NCBI RefSeq assembly: GCF_000241465.1
Contig: NZ_JH584235.1
Span: 3,933,651-3,995,551, forward strand
Source: Sphingomonas echinoides ATCC 14820
Lineage (GTDB): Bacteria; Pseudomonadota; Alphaproteobacteria; Sphingomonadales; Sphingomonadaceae
Length of the DNA stretch: 61,901 bases
Direction of reading: 5' to 3'
Both the position numbers and the translations under genes were made by a program. This document shows, piece after piece, positions 7,521 to 15,481 of this stretch. Below the pieces are notes generated by a model. That model saw only the letters and a list, made by a program, of their open reading frames with translations. It searched no databases and was not told the DNA's origin. Positions within the stretch are counted from its first letter, which is position 1. Each line of letters starts with the position of its first letter.

Positions 7521-9911
7521 TTAGAACTTCACCTGCACCTGCCCGCCAAAGGTCCGCGCTTCATTGAAGAAGCCGTTGTAACCGCTGGTGAGGCTGAGCG
7601 CGCGGTAGAACACATGATGTTCGTTGAACAAATTGCGCGCCCAGACCGAGACCGTCACGCGCGCGTCGCCCCGGCCCATATCGATATCGGCCAGTGCCAG
7701 CGTGCCGTTGACGATGAACGCGCTGTCGCCCTTGGGCTGGTACACGTTGCCGGGGTTGCCCGCGCCCAGATAGAGGACGTCGTTCCCGTTGGCATAAAAG
7801 CCGCTGTCATAATTGCCGTCGAGATGCGCGCGGATCGTGGCACCCTGGAGCGGCACCTCATAGTCGATTGTGCCGCTTGCCCCATGTTTCGGCGTATAGG
7901 TCTGGTAAATCGGGACCGGGGTGTTGTTGACCGTGCCGCCTGCGGTTGCCGGGAAGGGATTGGCGGTCGAGGGGATGCGGACATAGGTATAAGCGTAGGA
8001 CGCGCCGAGCGTGAGGTGCGGCACTGGGGTGAGCTTGAAATCCGCCTCGACGCCGTGGATGCCACCGGTGCCCGGCGCGTTGAGCGTTTCGGTGGTCGTG
8101 CGGTTGCTGCGAGTCAGTGTACCGCCGACAATCGTCTCGTACAGACCCGAGAAATCGACCTGCACGTTCTTATACGTCCCGGCATAAGCAGAAACGTTGA
8201 AGCGCGCGTGGCGGTTGAAGAACTCGGTTTTCAAACCCGCTTCGAACACCGACACCGTTTCCGGGTTGAACGCGAGATATTGCAGCGAGCGGGAATTGGC
8301 ACCGCCCGATTTATAACCCGTGCTCCATTTGCCATACACATGGATGTCACGCGACACGTCGACGAGGACGTTGACCATCGGATCGACCCGCGACCAATGC
8401 GCGTCGAGATAGCGGGTGCCGATGACGTCGAACACCTTCGGGGCCGCCCCGTTGACTGTGAAGAGCTGGCCATGCTTGGCATCGCGCGTCCAGCGCAGAC
8501 CGCCGGTGACGTGGATCGCGTCGTCCAAGAGCGCGGGCGTGTAGGTCGCCTGACCGAAGGCACCGACGCTGGTGGTGCTGACATGGCTGGCACGGTCGAT
8601 GCGCTGCGCGTCATAGTTGAGCGACAGAATGGTGTAGGCGCTGCCGGCCGCATCGGTGAACTGATTGGTGGCAAAGGCCTGGGCGTTGTCCTGCACGTTT
8701 TCGCGGTAATACAGTGCACCCGCGACGTACTTCAGGCGGCCGAGTTCGCCGATTGCCTGGAATTCCTGGCTGAACTGGTTCTGACGGAATTGCGCCAAGC
8801 TGTAGCGGCTGAACGCGACGTTGGTGAACACGCCCGACGAGTTCGACATCGTCGTCGCGGCCGAACCGTTATCATATTGGCTCTGGGTCAAGGCACGATA
8901 CGAGGTGATCGACTTGATCGTCAGGTTGCGCGCCGGGTGATATTCCAGGTTCAACTCATGGCCATGTACTTTGCCGACGCTTGGCTGTTCGGGAACACCG
9001 ACATTGGCAACGTCGGCGCGCGTCGCCTGGACGGTGCCAAGCGCGGCCTGCTTGTTGGTGCCAAGGCCGAGGAGCTGCAGATACAGCGACGTCGAGGCAT
9101 CATAAGAGGTGTCGAACGCGTAATCGGCGCTGAAATCCGAGGTCGGCTTCCACAGGGCTTCGACACGAACGCCGCGCTTGTCATAGGCGTTGAAGCCCGA
9201 TGCGCCGGTCAGCGTGTTCTTCACCAGTGGGTCGCGGCGGCTGACGACGCCATCGATTTTCAATGCGATGCCGGCGACCGACGGCAAGTCGATATGCCCC
9301 TCGGCTTTATAGCTGCCGAAATTGCCGACACCCGCGAGCAGGTTTGCGTGAAACTCGCCGGTCGGCTTCTTGGTGGTGATGTTGATCGCGCCGCCTTCGG
9401 TATTGCGACCGAACAGCGTGCCCTGCGGACCTTTGAGCACTTCCAGGCTGTCAATGTCGAACAGCGCGGTGCCAAGGCCCTGCGCACGGCCGAGATAGAC
9501 GCCGTTGACGTAGACACCGACGCCCTGGTCGCGCGCGGGCTGGTTGCCGTCCGAGAGCACGCCGACGCCGCGAATGTTCACGATCAGCGCCGAGTTGCGC
9601 GAATAGAACGGCGCGACCTTGAGCGACGGGATCGACCCGTCAGTGAGGTCGGCCAGCGAAACGACATGGCGGTTCGCAAGATCGGCTCCGCTCAGCACCG
9701 AAATCGAGATCGGCGTCTTTTGCGCGGTTTGGGGCCGCTTTTCTGCGGTCACCACGATGTCGCCAAGCTGGTCGCCTTCGCTGGCAGCGGCGGGCGCGGT
9801 CGGCGCGGTCTCGGGTGCGGTCGCTGCAAAGGCTGGCGATATAGCGATGGTCGAACAAAACGCGGTCGCGGCGAGCAGCCGAACCATCACGGTGTGGTGA
9901 TTGGTAAACAT
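7521..9911 (-). CDS. TonB-dependent outer membrane receptor
   Basis: 796 aa. Signal peptide to about residue 29 (ISPAFA), then a low-complexity Ala/Pro/Thr stretch, a TonB box DIVVTAEKR, the plug domain with VNIRGVGV and LKGPQGTLFGRNTEGGAINI, and a C-terminal beta barrel ending in GGQVQVKF (terminal Phe as expected for Bam insertion). ATG 9911 is chosen because GGGGGA lies 4-5 bases upstream; an in-frame ATG at 9887 would cut into the signal. Substrate unknown. The downstream secreted phosphatase hints at a phosphorylated ligand, but this is inference only. Confidence 0.95.
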   Translation of the reverse strand: MFTNHHTVMVRLLAATAFCSTIAISPAFAATAPETAPTAPAAASEGDQLGDIVVTAEKRPQTAQKTPISISVLSGADLANRHVVSLADLTDGSIPSLKVAPFYSRNSALIVNIRGVGVLSDGNQPARDQGVGVYVNGVYLGRAQGLGTALFDIDSLEVLKGPQGTLFGRNTEGGAINITTKKPTGEFHANLLAGVGNFGSYKAEGHIDLPSVAGIALKIDGVVSRRDPLVKNTLTGASGFNAYDKRGVRVEALWKPTSDFSADYAFDTSYDASTSLYLQLLGLGTNKQAALGTVQATRADVANVGVPEQPSVGKVHGHELNLEYHPARNLTIKSITSYRALTQSQYDNGSAATTMSNSSGVFTNVAFSRYSLAQFRQNQFSQEFQAIGELGRLKYVAGALYYRENVQDNAQAFATNQFTDAAGSAYTILSLNYDAQRIDRASHVSTTSVGAFGQATYTPALLDDAIHVTGGLRWTRDAKHGQLFTVNGAAPKVFDVIGTRYLDAHWSRVDPMVNVLVDVSRDIHVYGKWSTGYKSGGANSRSLQYLAFNPETVSVFEAGLKTEFFNRHARFNVSAYAGTYKNVQVDFSGLYETIVGGTLTRSNRTTTETLNAPGTGGIHGVEADFKLTPVPHLTLGASYAYTYVRIPSTANPFPATAGGTVNNTPVPIYQTYTPKHGASGTIDYEVPLQGATIRAHLDGNYDSGFYANGNDVLYLGAGNPGNVYQPKGDSAFIVNGTLALADIDMGRGDARVTVSVWARNLFNEHHVFYRALSLTSGYNGFFNEARTFGGQVQVKF

Positions 9912-9921
9912 TGGATCCCCC

Positions 9922-9933
9922 GTTCTTAAGAAC
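9922..9933. promoter_or_regulatory. 12-bp perfect palindrome in the TonB receptor 5' UTR
   Basis: GTTCTTAAGAAC is perfectly self-complementary and sits 10 bases before the receptor ATG, next to the Shine-Dalgarno. It could be an operator or a small RNA hairpin; no regulator gene is adjacent to assign to it. Confidence 0.35.
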
Positions 9934-10004
9934 TGTCAGGGCTCCGTGTGCGAATTTCGTGTCGCGTGCGTTACGAATATTGTTCATAAATGTTGCGACG
10001 CACA

Positions 10005-10034
10005 ATTATAGGGGAAAGGGGCGTTCGCCGTCAT
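10005..10034 (-). promoter_or_regulatory. Candidate sigma70 promoter of the TonB receptor gene
   Basis: On the minus strand, ATGACG (10034-10029) and a perfect TATAAT (10010-10005) are separated by 18 bp. The -35 overlaps the stop of the histidine-kinase-like gene. The predicted leader to ATG 9911 is about 87 nt. The receptor gene therefore probably has its own promoter. Confidence 0.55.
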
Positions 10035-11377
10035 GCGGTTGGCGGTGTCGCCGGTAAAATGACCGTAACGCGTAACCCGCCCAGCGGAGAGGGCCCCGCC
10101 TCGATCCGGCCGTGATGCGCCTCGACGATCGCCTGGGCGGTGGCGAGCCCGAGACCGGAGGTGGTGACCGATTCCCCCGGTCGCTTGGTGGTGCGATAGA
10201 AGGGTTCGAACAATTGCTGTGCCAATCCAACGTCGACGCCCGGCGCGCTGTCGTCGATGATCAGCCGCCACGCGTTGCGATGCCCCTCTAGCCCCAAGGC
10301 GATGCGCCCGCCGGCGGGTGTGTAGCGCAGGCTGCTTTCGATCAGCGCGGTGAACAATTGTTCGATCCGCGCGCCATCCCATTTCACCAGCACTGTCGTC
10401 GCGGGCAGTTGGCCGGGTTCCACCGACACGGATTGCGCCTTGGCGCGGCGGCTATTGGCCCAGACCGCATTGTGGATCAGCGCGACGGGATCGACCGTGG
10501 CGAAGGTGACCGGGAGACGCCCGAGATCGGCCAAGGCGACGGCGTGGAGATCCTCCGCCATCTCCTGCAAGCGCTGCACGCCTTCTGCGACCTCGGCAAA
10601 CTCGCGCTGCTTGTCCGGCATCTTGTGGTATAAAGCCGCAACGTTTTCACCGAGCCGAAGAACGGGAACCCGCAATTCTTCGGACACCGCCACCAGCCAG
10701 GTGCGCCGCGCGGATTCGAGCCGGTCGAAGCGGCGGGCGATGTGGGCCAGATTGCGCATCGTCGCGCGGGTTTCAACCGGGCCGGTCTCGTTGAAATCGG
10801 TTGCGAAATCGCCGTGGGCGATCGCGCGGCTGGCGCGGAACAGTGCGCGCTGCGGGCGCACCCAGCGCGCGGCGATGCCATAGCCGCAGCCCAGCAGAAG
10901 CAGCAGTGTCGCGACGGCGGCCGCCGCAATCCCCAGCAGTTGATCGCGCATGAATGTGTAGCTTGCCAGCGTCTGCCCGCTGCCCGCGACGATCTTAAGA
11001 ATGGCCCGCCTTTGCCCCGCCAGCATCACCGGCTGGGCGGCGCGGACGCCTTCTGCATCAGGGGCAGCACCCGCCAGATGCGCACCGTCCACGGTGTAGA
11101 GCGCGACTCGGTTTTTCAGCGGGGGAAGAGCCGCTCCAGCCGCAGTGTTCTGGTTCTCTATTTCCTGTGCGGCCGGCAAGGCACCGGCCAACGGCGTTCC
11201 GGCGCGGATCTGCGTCGCGATCAAGGCGCTCAACGCGATCAGCGACTGGCGGTCCTGCGCTTCAAGATAAGCATGCTGTCCGCGCTGCAGATTGACGATC
11301 AGCGCACTGCCCGGCAGCACGGCAACCAGCAACGCCTGACCTGCCAGCAGCAGGAACAGTCCCGAAAACAGCCGCAC
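10031..11377 (-). CDS. BaeS-like sensor histidine kinase homologue lacking the phospho-acceptor His
   Basis: 448 aa. TM1 is at about 7-28, a periplasmic domain lies at about 30-145, TM2 at about 147-170, HAMP at about 170-225, followed by dimerisation and ATPase domains. The H-box reads VAVSEELRVPV: the catalytic His is Glu233 (codon GAA, 10681-10679). The N-box LIESSLRYTP has Ser348 where the Mg-ligand Asn is expected. G1 (DDSAPGVD) and G2 (TSGLGLA) are preserved and resemble BaeS. No response regulator gene adjoins. It may be a pseudokinase, or a partner of another kinase. The frame is intact, so it is not a pseudogene by sequence. Confidence 0.85.
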   Translation of the reverse strand: MRLFSGLFLLLAGQALLVAVLPGSALIVNLQRGQHAYLEAQDRQSLIALSALIATQIRAGTPLAGALPAAQEIENQNTAAGAALPPLKNRVALYTVDGAHLAGAAPDAEGVRAAQPVMLAGQRRAILKIVAGSGQTLASYTFMRDQLLGIAAAAVATLLLLLGCGYGIAARWVRPQRALFRASRAIAHGDFATDFNETGPVETRATMRNLAHIARRFDRLESARRTWLVAVSEELRVPVLRLGENVAALYHKMPDKQREFAEVAEGVQRLQEMAEDLHAVALADLGRLPVTFATVDPVALIHNAVWANSRRAKAQSVSVEPGQLPATTVLVKWDGARIEQLFTALIESSLRYTPAGGRIALGLEGHRNAWRLIIDDSAPGVDVGLAQQLFEPFYRTTKRPGESVTTSGLGLATAQAIVEAHHGRIEAGPSPLGGLRVTVILPATPPTA

Positions 11378-11465
11378 CGATGATCTCCCGCGAGCGGACG
11401 GGCGTCCGGTCGGAAGAGGTTTAAAGCCGATTCACTATCGAAACAATCGCCTGTTTTGAGCGGCT

Positions 11466-12236
11466 TCATCCCGGTGTGGGATTCTCGGCCGCGACGGCCG
11501 CCAACACCGCTTGCGCGTAGTCCGGGCGGCAGATCAGCAAATCGGGCAGCAACGGATTTTCGCAATTGTAGCGCAGCGGCGCTCCGTCGATGCGCGAGGC
11601 ATGCAGCCCGGCGGCATGGGCGACCGCGACGGGCGCGCAATTGTCCCATTCATATTGCCCGCCAGTGTGGAGGTAGATTTCGGCATCGCCCTGTACCACC
11701 GCCATCGCTTTGGCCCCTGCGGATCCCATTGGCACCAGTTCGGCACCGATCGCGGCGGCGACGCGCAGCACCAGCGGATGCGCGCGCGTGCGGCTGACCA
11801 CCATGCGCGGCTGGGCGGGGGCGGGAGGCAGCGACGGGAATGAATCGTCCGTGGCGAAGACACGACCGGTGGCGGGAAGCGAAACCGCGCCCGTCACGGC
11901 CACGCCATCGATCGCGAGGCCGATATGCACCGCCCAATCCGCGCGCCGCTCGCGAAATTCGCGCGTGCCGTCGAGCGGATCGACGATCCACACGCGCCGC
12001 GCGCCGCACCGTGCGGGGTCATCCTGCGCTTCTTCCGAGAGGATGAAATCGCCGGGACGCGCGCTATGGAGCAAGTCCAGGATCAGCGCATTGGCCTCTG
12101 CGTCCCCGCGATCGCCAAGCTCGTTATCGGCACACGCACCGGCCTTGCAAAGCTCGATCAGCAGCGCGCCGGCGGCAAGCGCGACGTCGCGGGCGAGTTG
12201 GGCGTCGGTCTGTGGGCTCAAAGGTCGGGACTCCAT
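11466..12236 (-). CDS. cysQ: 3'(2'),5'-bisphosphate nucleotidase CysQ (inositol monophosphatase fold)
   Basis: 256 aa. Removes phosphate from 3'-phosphoadenosine 5'-phosphate (PAP), the by-product of PAPS use. Metal-binding motifs are SEEAQDD (about 67-73), DPLDGTREF (about 86-94) and EWDNCAPVAVAHAAG, characteristic of the IMPase/CysQ superfamily. The start ATG lies inside the 3' end of cysNC (19 bp overlap), so it is translationally coupled and is the third gene of cysD-cysNC-cysQ. CysQ rather than SuhB is supported mainly by this context. Confidence 0.9.
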   Translation of the reverse strand: MESRPLSPQTDAQLARDVALAAGALLIELCKAGACADNELGDRGDAEANALILDLLHSARPGDFILSEEAQDDPARCGARRVWIVDPLDGTREFRERRADWAVHIGLAIDGVAVTGAVSLPATGRVFATDDSFPSLPPAPAQPRMVVSRTRAHPLVLRVAAAIGAELVPMGSAGAKAMAVVQGDAEIYLHTGGQYEWDNCAPVAVAHAAGLHASRIDGAPLRYNCENPLLPDLLICRPDYAQAVLAAVAAENPTPG

Positions 12237-14227
12237 ACGCCCATAATATGTTCGACAATCCGCTCGGCGGCGGCTTCGGGGCTTTCGCGCAGCGTGTCGA
12301 TGCGGATATCGGGACGCTCGGGCGCTTCATAGGCGCTCGAAATGCCGGTGAAGTTCGCGATTTTGCCCGCGCGGGCCTTGGCATACAGCCCCTTCACGTC
12401 GCGCGCCTCGGCCTCAGCCAGCGGCGTGTCCACGAAAATTTCGACGAACTCCTCCGGCAGCATCGCGCGCACCATCTCGCGTTCGGCGCGGAAGGGGGAG
12501 ATGAACGCGGTCAGCACGATCAGACCCGCATCGGTCATCAGCTTGGCGACTTCGCCGATCCGGCGGATATTCTCGACGCGGTCGGCATCGGTAAAGCCGA
12601 GATCCTTGTTGAGGCCGTGCCGCACATTATCGCCATCGAGCAGGAAGCTGTGGCGGCCGAGCGCATAGAGCTTCTTTTCGACAAGGTTGGCGATGGTCGA
12701 CTTGCCCGACCCCGACAGGCCGGTGAACCACAGCAAGCGCGGCGTCTGGCCCTTTTGCGCAGCATGCGCGGCGCGGGTGATGTCGATCGCCTGCCAGTGC
12801 ACGTTTTGCGCGCGGCGCAGCGCGAAGTGCAGCATTCCCGCCGCAACGGTGGCGTTGGTCGCCCGGTCGATCAGGATGAAGCCGCCAAGATCCGCACCCT
12901 CGCTAAAGGGTTCGAACACCAGGTCGCGGTCGGTATAGACTTCCGCCACGCCGATATCGTTGAGCGCGAGCGTCTTGACCGACAGCTCGGCGAGTGTGTT
13001 GACGTCGATCGCATGACGCGGCGCTTGCACGGTCGCCGCCACGGTCTGGGTGCCGAGCTTCAGCCAATAACTGCGGCCGGGGAGCAACGGCGTTTCGGCC
13101 ATCCAGACGATCGTCGCCTGGAACTGATCGGCGACCTGGGGCGGATTGTCGGCAGTGGCGATGACGTCACCGCGCGAGCAGTCGACTTCGTCGGTGAGCG
13201 TCAGCGTGACCGATTGGCCAGCGACGGCTTCCGGCACATCGCCGTCCATCGTGACGATCCGGCCGACCGTGCTTGTCCGGCCTGAGGGCAGTATCCGCAC
13301 GGCGTCGCCCGGCTTTACACTGCCGCTGGCGATGAGCCCGGAAAACCCGCGGAAATCGAGATCGGGGCGGTTGACCCATTGCACCGGCAGACGGAAGGCG
13401 CGCGCCTGTGCGACATCGGTTTCGACGTCGATCGTCTCGAGATGCTCGATCAGTGTCGGTCCCGCATACCAGGGGGTGGCCTCGGAGCGGCTGGCGATAT
13501 TGTCGCCGACAAAGCCGGAGATCGGGATCGCGGTGAAATCGGTGATGCCGATCGCTGTGGCAAAGGCGCGGTAATCGGCGACGATCGTGTCGAACACGCT
13601 TTGGTCATAGCCGACCAGATCCATCTTGTTCAACGCCAGCACGACGTGGCGCAAGCGCAGCAAGTGGACGAGGAAGCTGTGGCGGCGCGTTTGCGTCAGC
13701 ACACCTTTACGCGCATCGATCAGAATGACGGCGGCATCGGCGGTCGAGGCGCCGGTGACCATGTTGCGGGTATATTGTTCGTGGCCGGGCGTATCGGCGA
13801 CGATGAACTTGCGTTTCTCGGTCGCGAAGAAGCGATAGGCGACATCGATCGTGATGCCCTGTTCGCGCTCGGCGGCGAGCCCGTCGACCAGAAGCGCGAA
13901 ATCGATATTCTGGCCCTGCGTGCCGACCCGCTTGCTGTCCGCCTCCAGCGCCGAAAGCTGATCGGCGAAGATCGCGCGGGAATCGTAGAGCAAACGTCCG
14001 ATCAGCGTCGATTTGCCGTCATCGACCGACCCGCAAGTGATGAAGCGCAGCAGCGACTTGCGCTGGTGCTGTTCGAGATAGGCGGTGATGTCCGAGGCGA
14101 TGAGGGAGTCTGGCAAATACTCCCTCTCCCCCCCGGGGAGAGGGTTGGGGGAGGGCAGTGGAGCGGTCGAGTGGGGCAATTGCCCTCCCCCGACCCCTCC
14201 CGCTAGCGGGAGGGGAGACATGGCCAT
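12218..14227 (-). CDS. cysNC: Bifunctional sulfate adenylyltransferase subunit 1 / adenylylsulfate kinase
   Basis: 669 aa fusion. The CysN GTPase domain has P-loop GSVDDGKST, G3 DTPGHEQYT and G4 NKMD; it drives APS formation by CysD. The C-terminal CysC domain (last about 170 residues) has P-loop GLSGSGKST and phosphorylates APS to PAPS. The ATG at 14227 overlaps the cysD stop (TGATGG). Residues about 4-36 are Pro/Gly-rich and encoded by a palindromic repeat at 14120-14217; conserved CysN sequence starts at LPDSLIASDITAYL. A TTG at 14116, preceded by GGGAG, is an alternative start just after the repeat. Confidence 0.95.
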   Translation of the reverse strand: MAMSPLPLAGGVGGGQLPHSTAPLPSPNPLPGGEREYLPDSLIASDITAYLEQHQRKSLLRFITCGSVDDGKSTLIGRLLYDSRAIFADQLSALEADSKRVGTQGQNIDFALLVDGLAAEREQGITIDVAYRFFATEKRKFIVADTPGHEQYTRNMVTGASTADAAVILIDARKGVLTQTRRHSFLVHLLRLRHVVLALNKMDLVGYDQSVFDTIVADYRAFATAIGITDFTAIPISGFVGDNIASRSEATPWYAGPTLIEHLETIDVETDVAQARAFRLPVQWVNRPDLDFRGFSGLIASGSVKPGDAVRILPSGRTSTVGRIVTMDGDVPEAVAGQSVTLTLTDEVDCSRGDVIATADNPPQVADQFQATIVWMAETPLLPGRSYWLKLGTQTVAATVQAPRHAIDVNTLAELSVKTLALNDIGVAEVYTDRDLVFEPFSEGADLGGFILIDRATNATVAAGMLHFALRRAQNVHWQAIDITRAAHAAQKGQTPRLLWFTGLSGSGKSTIANLVEKKLYALGRHSFLLDGDNVRHGLNKDLGFTDADRVENIRRIGEVAKLMTDAGLIVLTAFISPFRAEREMVRAMLPEEFVEIFVDTPLAEAEARDVKGLYAKARAGKIANFTGISSAYEAPERPDIRIDTLRESPEAAAERIVEHIMGVWSPDL
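14120..14217. repeat. GC-rich composite palindromic repeat inside the 5' end of cysNC
   Basis: Three nested inverted repeats. A perfect 22-bp palindrome with centre GCTAGC lies at 14194-14215. A hairpin pairs CCCTCTCCCC (14122-14131) with GGGGAGAGGG (14135-14144). Outer arms 14145-14157 and 14181-14193 match at 12 of 13 positions. The element looks like the REP-type/palindromic repeats scattered in alphaproteobacterial genomes and is read through in frame, giving the Pro/Gly-rich extension of CysN. Confidence 0.8.
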
Positions 14228-15129
14228 CAGAAATACCCCTCCGCTTTCTTCTTTTCCATACTCGCCGCCTGATCATGATCGATCGCGCGGCCCTGGCGTT
14301 CCGACGTGGTCGTCAGCAGCATTTCCTGGATAACCTCGGGCAGCGTCGTCGCTTCGCTCTCCACCGCGCCCGTCAGCGGATAGCAGCCGAGCGTGCGGAA
14401 GCGGATCGAGCGCTCGACCGGCACTTCGCCGGGGGCGAGGCGGAAGCGGTCGTCATCGACCATCAGCAGCATCCCGTCGCGCTCGACCGTCGGGCGCGGT
14501 GCCGCCAGATACAGCGGGACGATCTCAATCCCTTCGGCCAGGATATATTGCCAGATGTCGAGCTCGGTCCAGTTGGACAGCGGAAAGACGCGGATGCTCT
14601 CCCCCTTCGCCTTGCGCGCATTGTAGAGGTGCCACAGTTCAGGCCGCTGCGCCTTGGGGTCCCAGCGCTGGCTGGCCGAGCGGAAGCTGAAGATGCGTTC
14701 CTTGGCGCGGCTCTTCTCTTCGTCGCGGCGTGCGCCACCAAAGGCGACGTCATAGCCGCCTGCGGTCAGCGCCTGTTTCAGCCCCTCGGTCTTCCACAGA
14801 TCGGTGTGCAGGCTGCCATGGTCGAACGGGTTGATCCCTTGCGCTTCGGCGTCGGGGTTCTTGTGGACGATCAACTCCATTCCGGCGGCCTGCGCCGCCC
14901 GATCGCGCAGATCGTACATCGCGCGGAATTTCCAGGTCGTGTCGACATGGAGCAGCGGGAAGGGCGGGTTGCCTGGGAAGAACGCCTTCTGCGCCAGATG
15001 CAGCATCACCGCCGAATCCTTGCCGACCGAATAGAGCATCACCGGGTGCTCGGCCTCGGCGACGACTTCGCGCAGGATATGGATGCTCTCGGCTTCGAGC
15101 CGTTGGAGATGGGTGAGGGCGACGGACAT
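14227..15129 (-). CDS. cysD: Sulfate adenylyltransferase subunit 2
   Basis: 300 aa. Catalytic subunit making adenosine 5'-phosphosulfate from ATP and sulfate, partner of CysN. PP-loop pyrophosphatase motif YSVGKDSAVMLHL near residues 33-45; further family signatures are GGARRDEEKSRAKERIFSFR-type residues around 155-175 and FRTLGCYPLTGA near 250. First gene of the cys operon on the minus strand; its stop overlaps the cysNC start. Length is normal for CysD. Confidence 0.97.
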   Translation of the reverse strand: MSVALTHLQRLEAESIHILREVVAEAEHPVMLYSVGKDSAVMLHLAQKAFFPGNPPFPLLHVDTTWKFRAMYDLRDRAAQAAGMELIVHKNPDAEAQGINPFDHGSLHTDLWKTEGLKQALTAGGYDVAFGGARRDEEKSRAKERIFSFRSASQRWDPKAQRPELWHLYNARKAKGESIRVFPLSNWTELDIWQYILAEGIEIVPLYLAAPRPTVERDGMLLMVDDDRFRLAPGEVPVERSIRFRTLGCYPLTGAVESEATTLPEVIQEMLLTTTSERQGRAIDHDQAASMEKKKAEGYF

Positions 15130-15197
15130 GATCAGCCCCAGATAGAGCAGAACAATGGCCGTGCGATCAACTTATCCTGTTACGGCATAAAGCAGGC

Positions 15198-15416
15198 TCA
15201 CGGCGCGCTGTTATGCTCGACCGAGTCGAGAATGCGGGCACCCGCCATGAACACGGCGAGCGGACACACCGCGAACAGCAGCCACCCCCCGAACCCAGGA
15301 TATTGCTGGAGATAATGGACGCCCCGTTCGACCGCGCCGAGCGCCAGCGCATAGATCACCGCGAACGCCTCGAATTTGTTCTTGATGACGAACAGGCGAG
15401 AAAACTTTGTCCACAT
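15198..15416 (-). CDS. Small conserved membrane protein
   Basis: 72 aa, MWTKFSRLFVIKNKFEAFA at the start, a first hydrophobic helix AFAVIYALALGAVERGV (about 17-33) and a second GGWLLFAVCPLAVFMAGARI (about 43-62), with a short polar tail. It resembles a family of short sphingomonad proteins that I recall but cannot name functionally. It is a stand-alone gene between cysD and astB, same strand. Function unknown. Confidence 0.7.
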   Translation of the reverse strand: MWTKFSRLFVIKNKFEAFAVIYALALGAVERGVHYLQQYPGFGGWLLFAVCPLAVFMAGARILDSVEHNSAP

Positions 15417-15481
15417 GCGAAAAAGTTAAGCAAGCGCCGGGCCAATGGCGGATTTGCGTGCTTTTGGGTTTAGCCGGATGG

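Noticed and set aside
7341..9929. 862-codon open frame on the plus strand
   Set aside because: Antisense to the TonB receptor and its neighbour; composition is Arg/Val/Gly-rich shadow coding with no domain, while the minus strand has a clear receptor.
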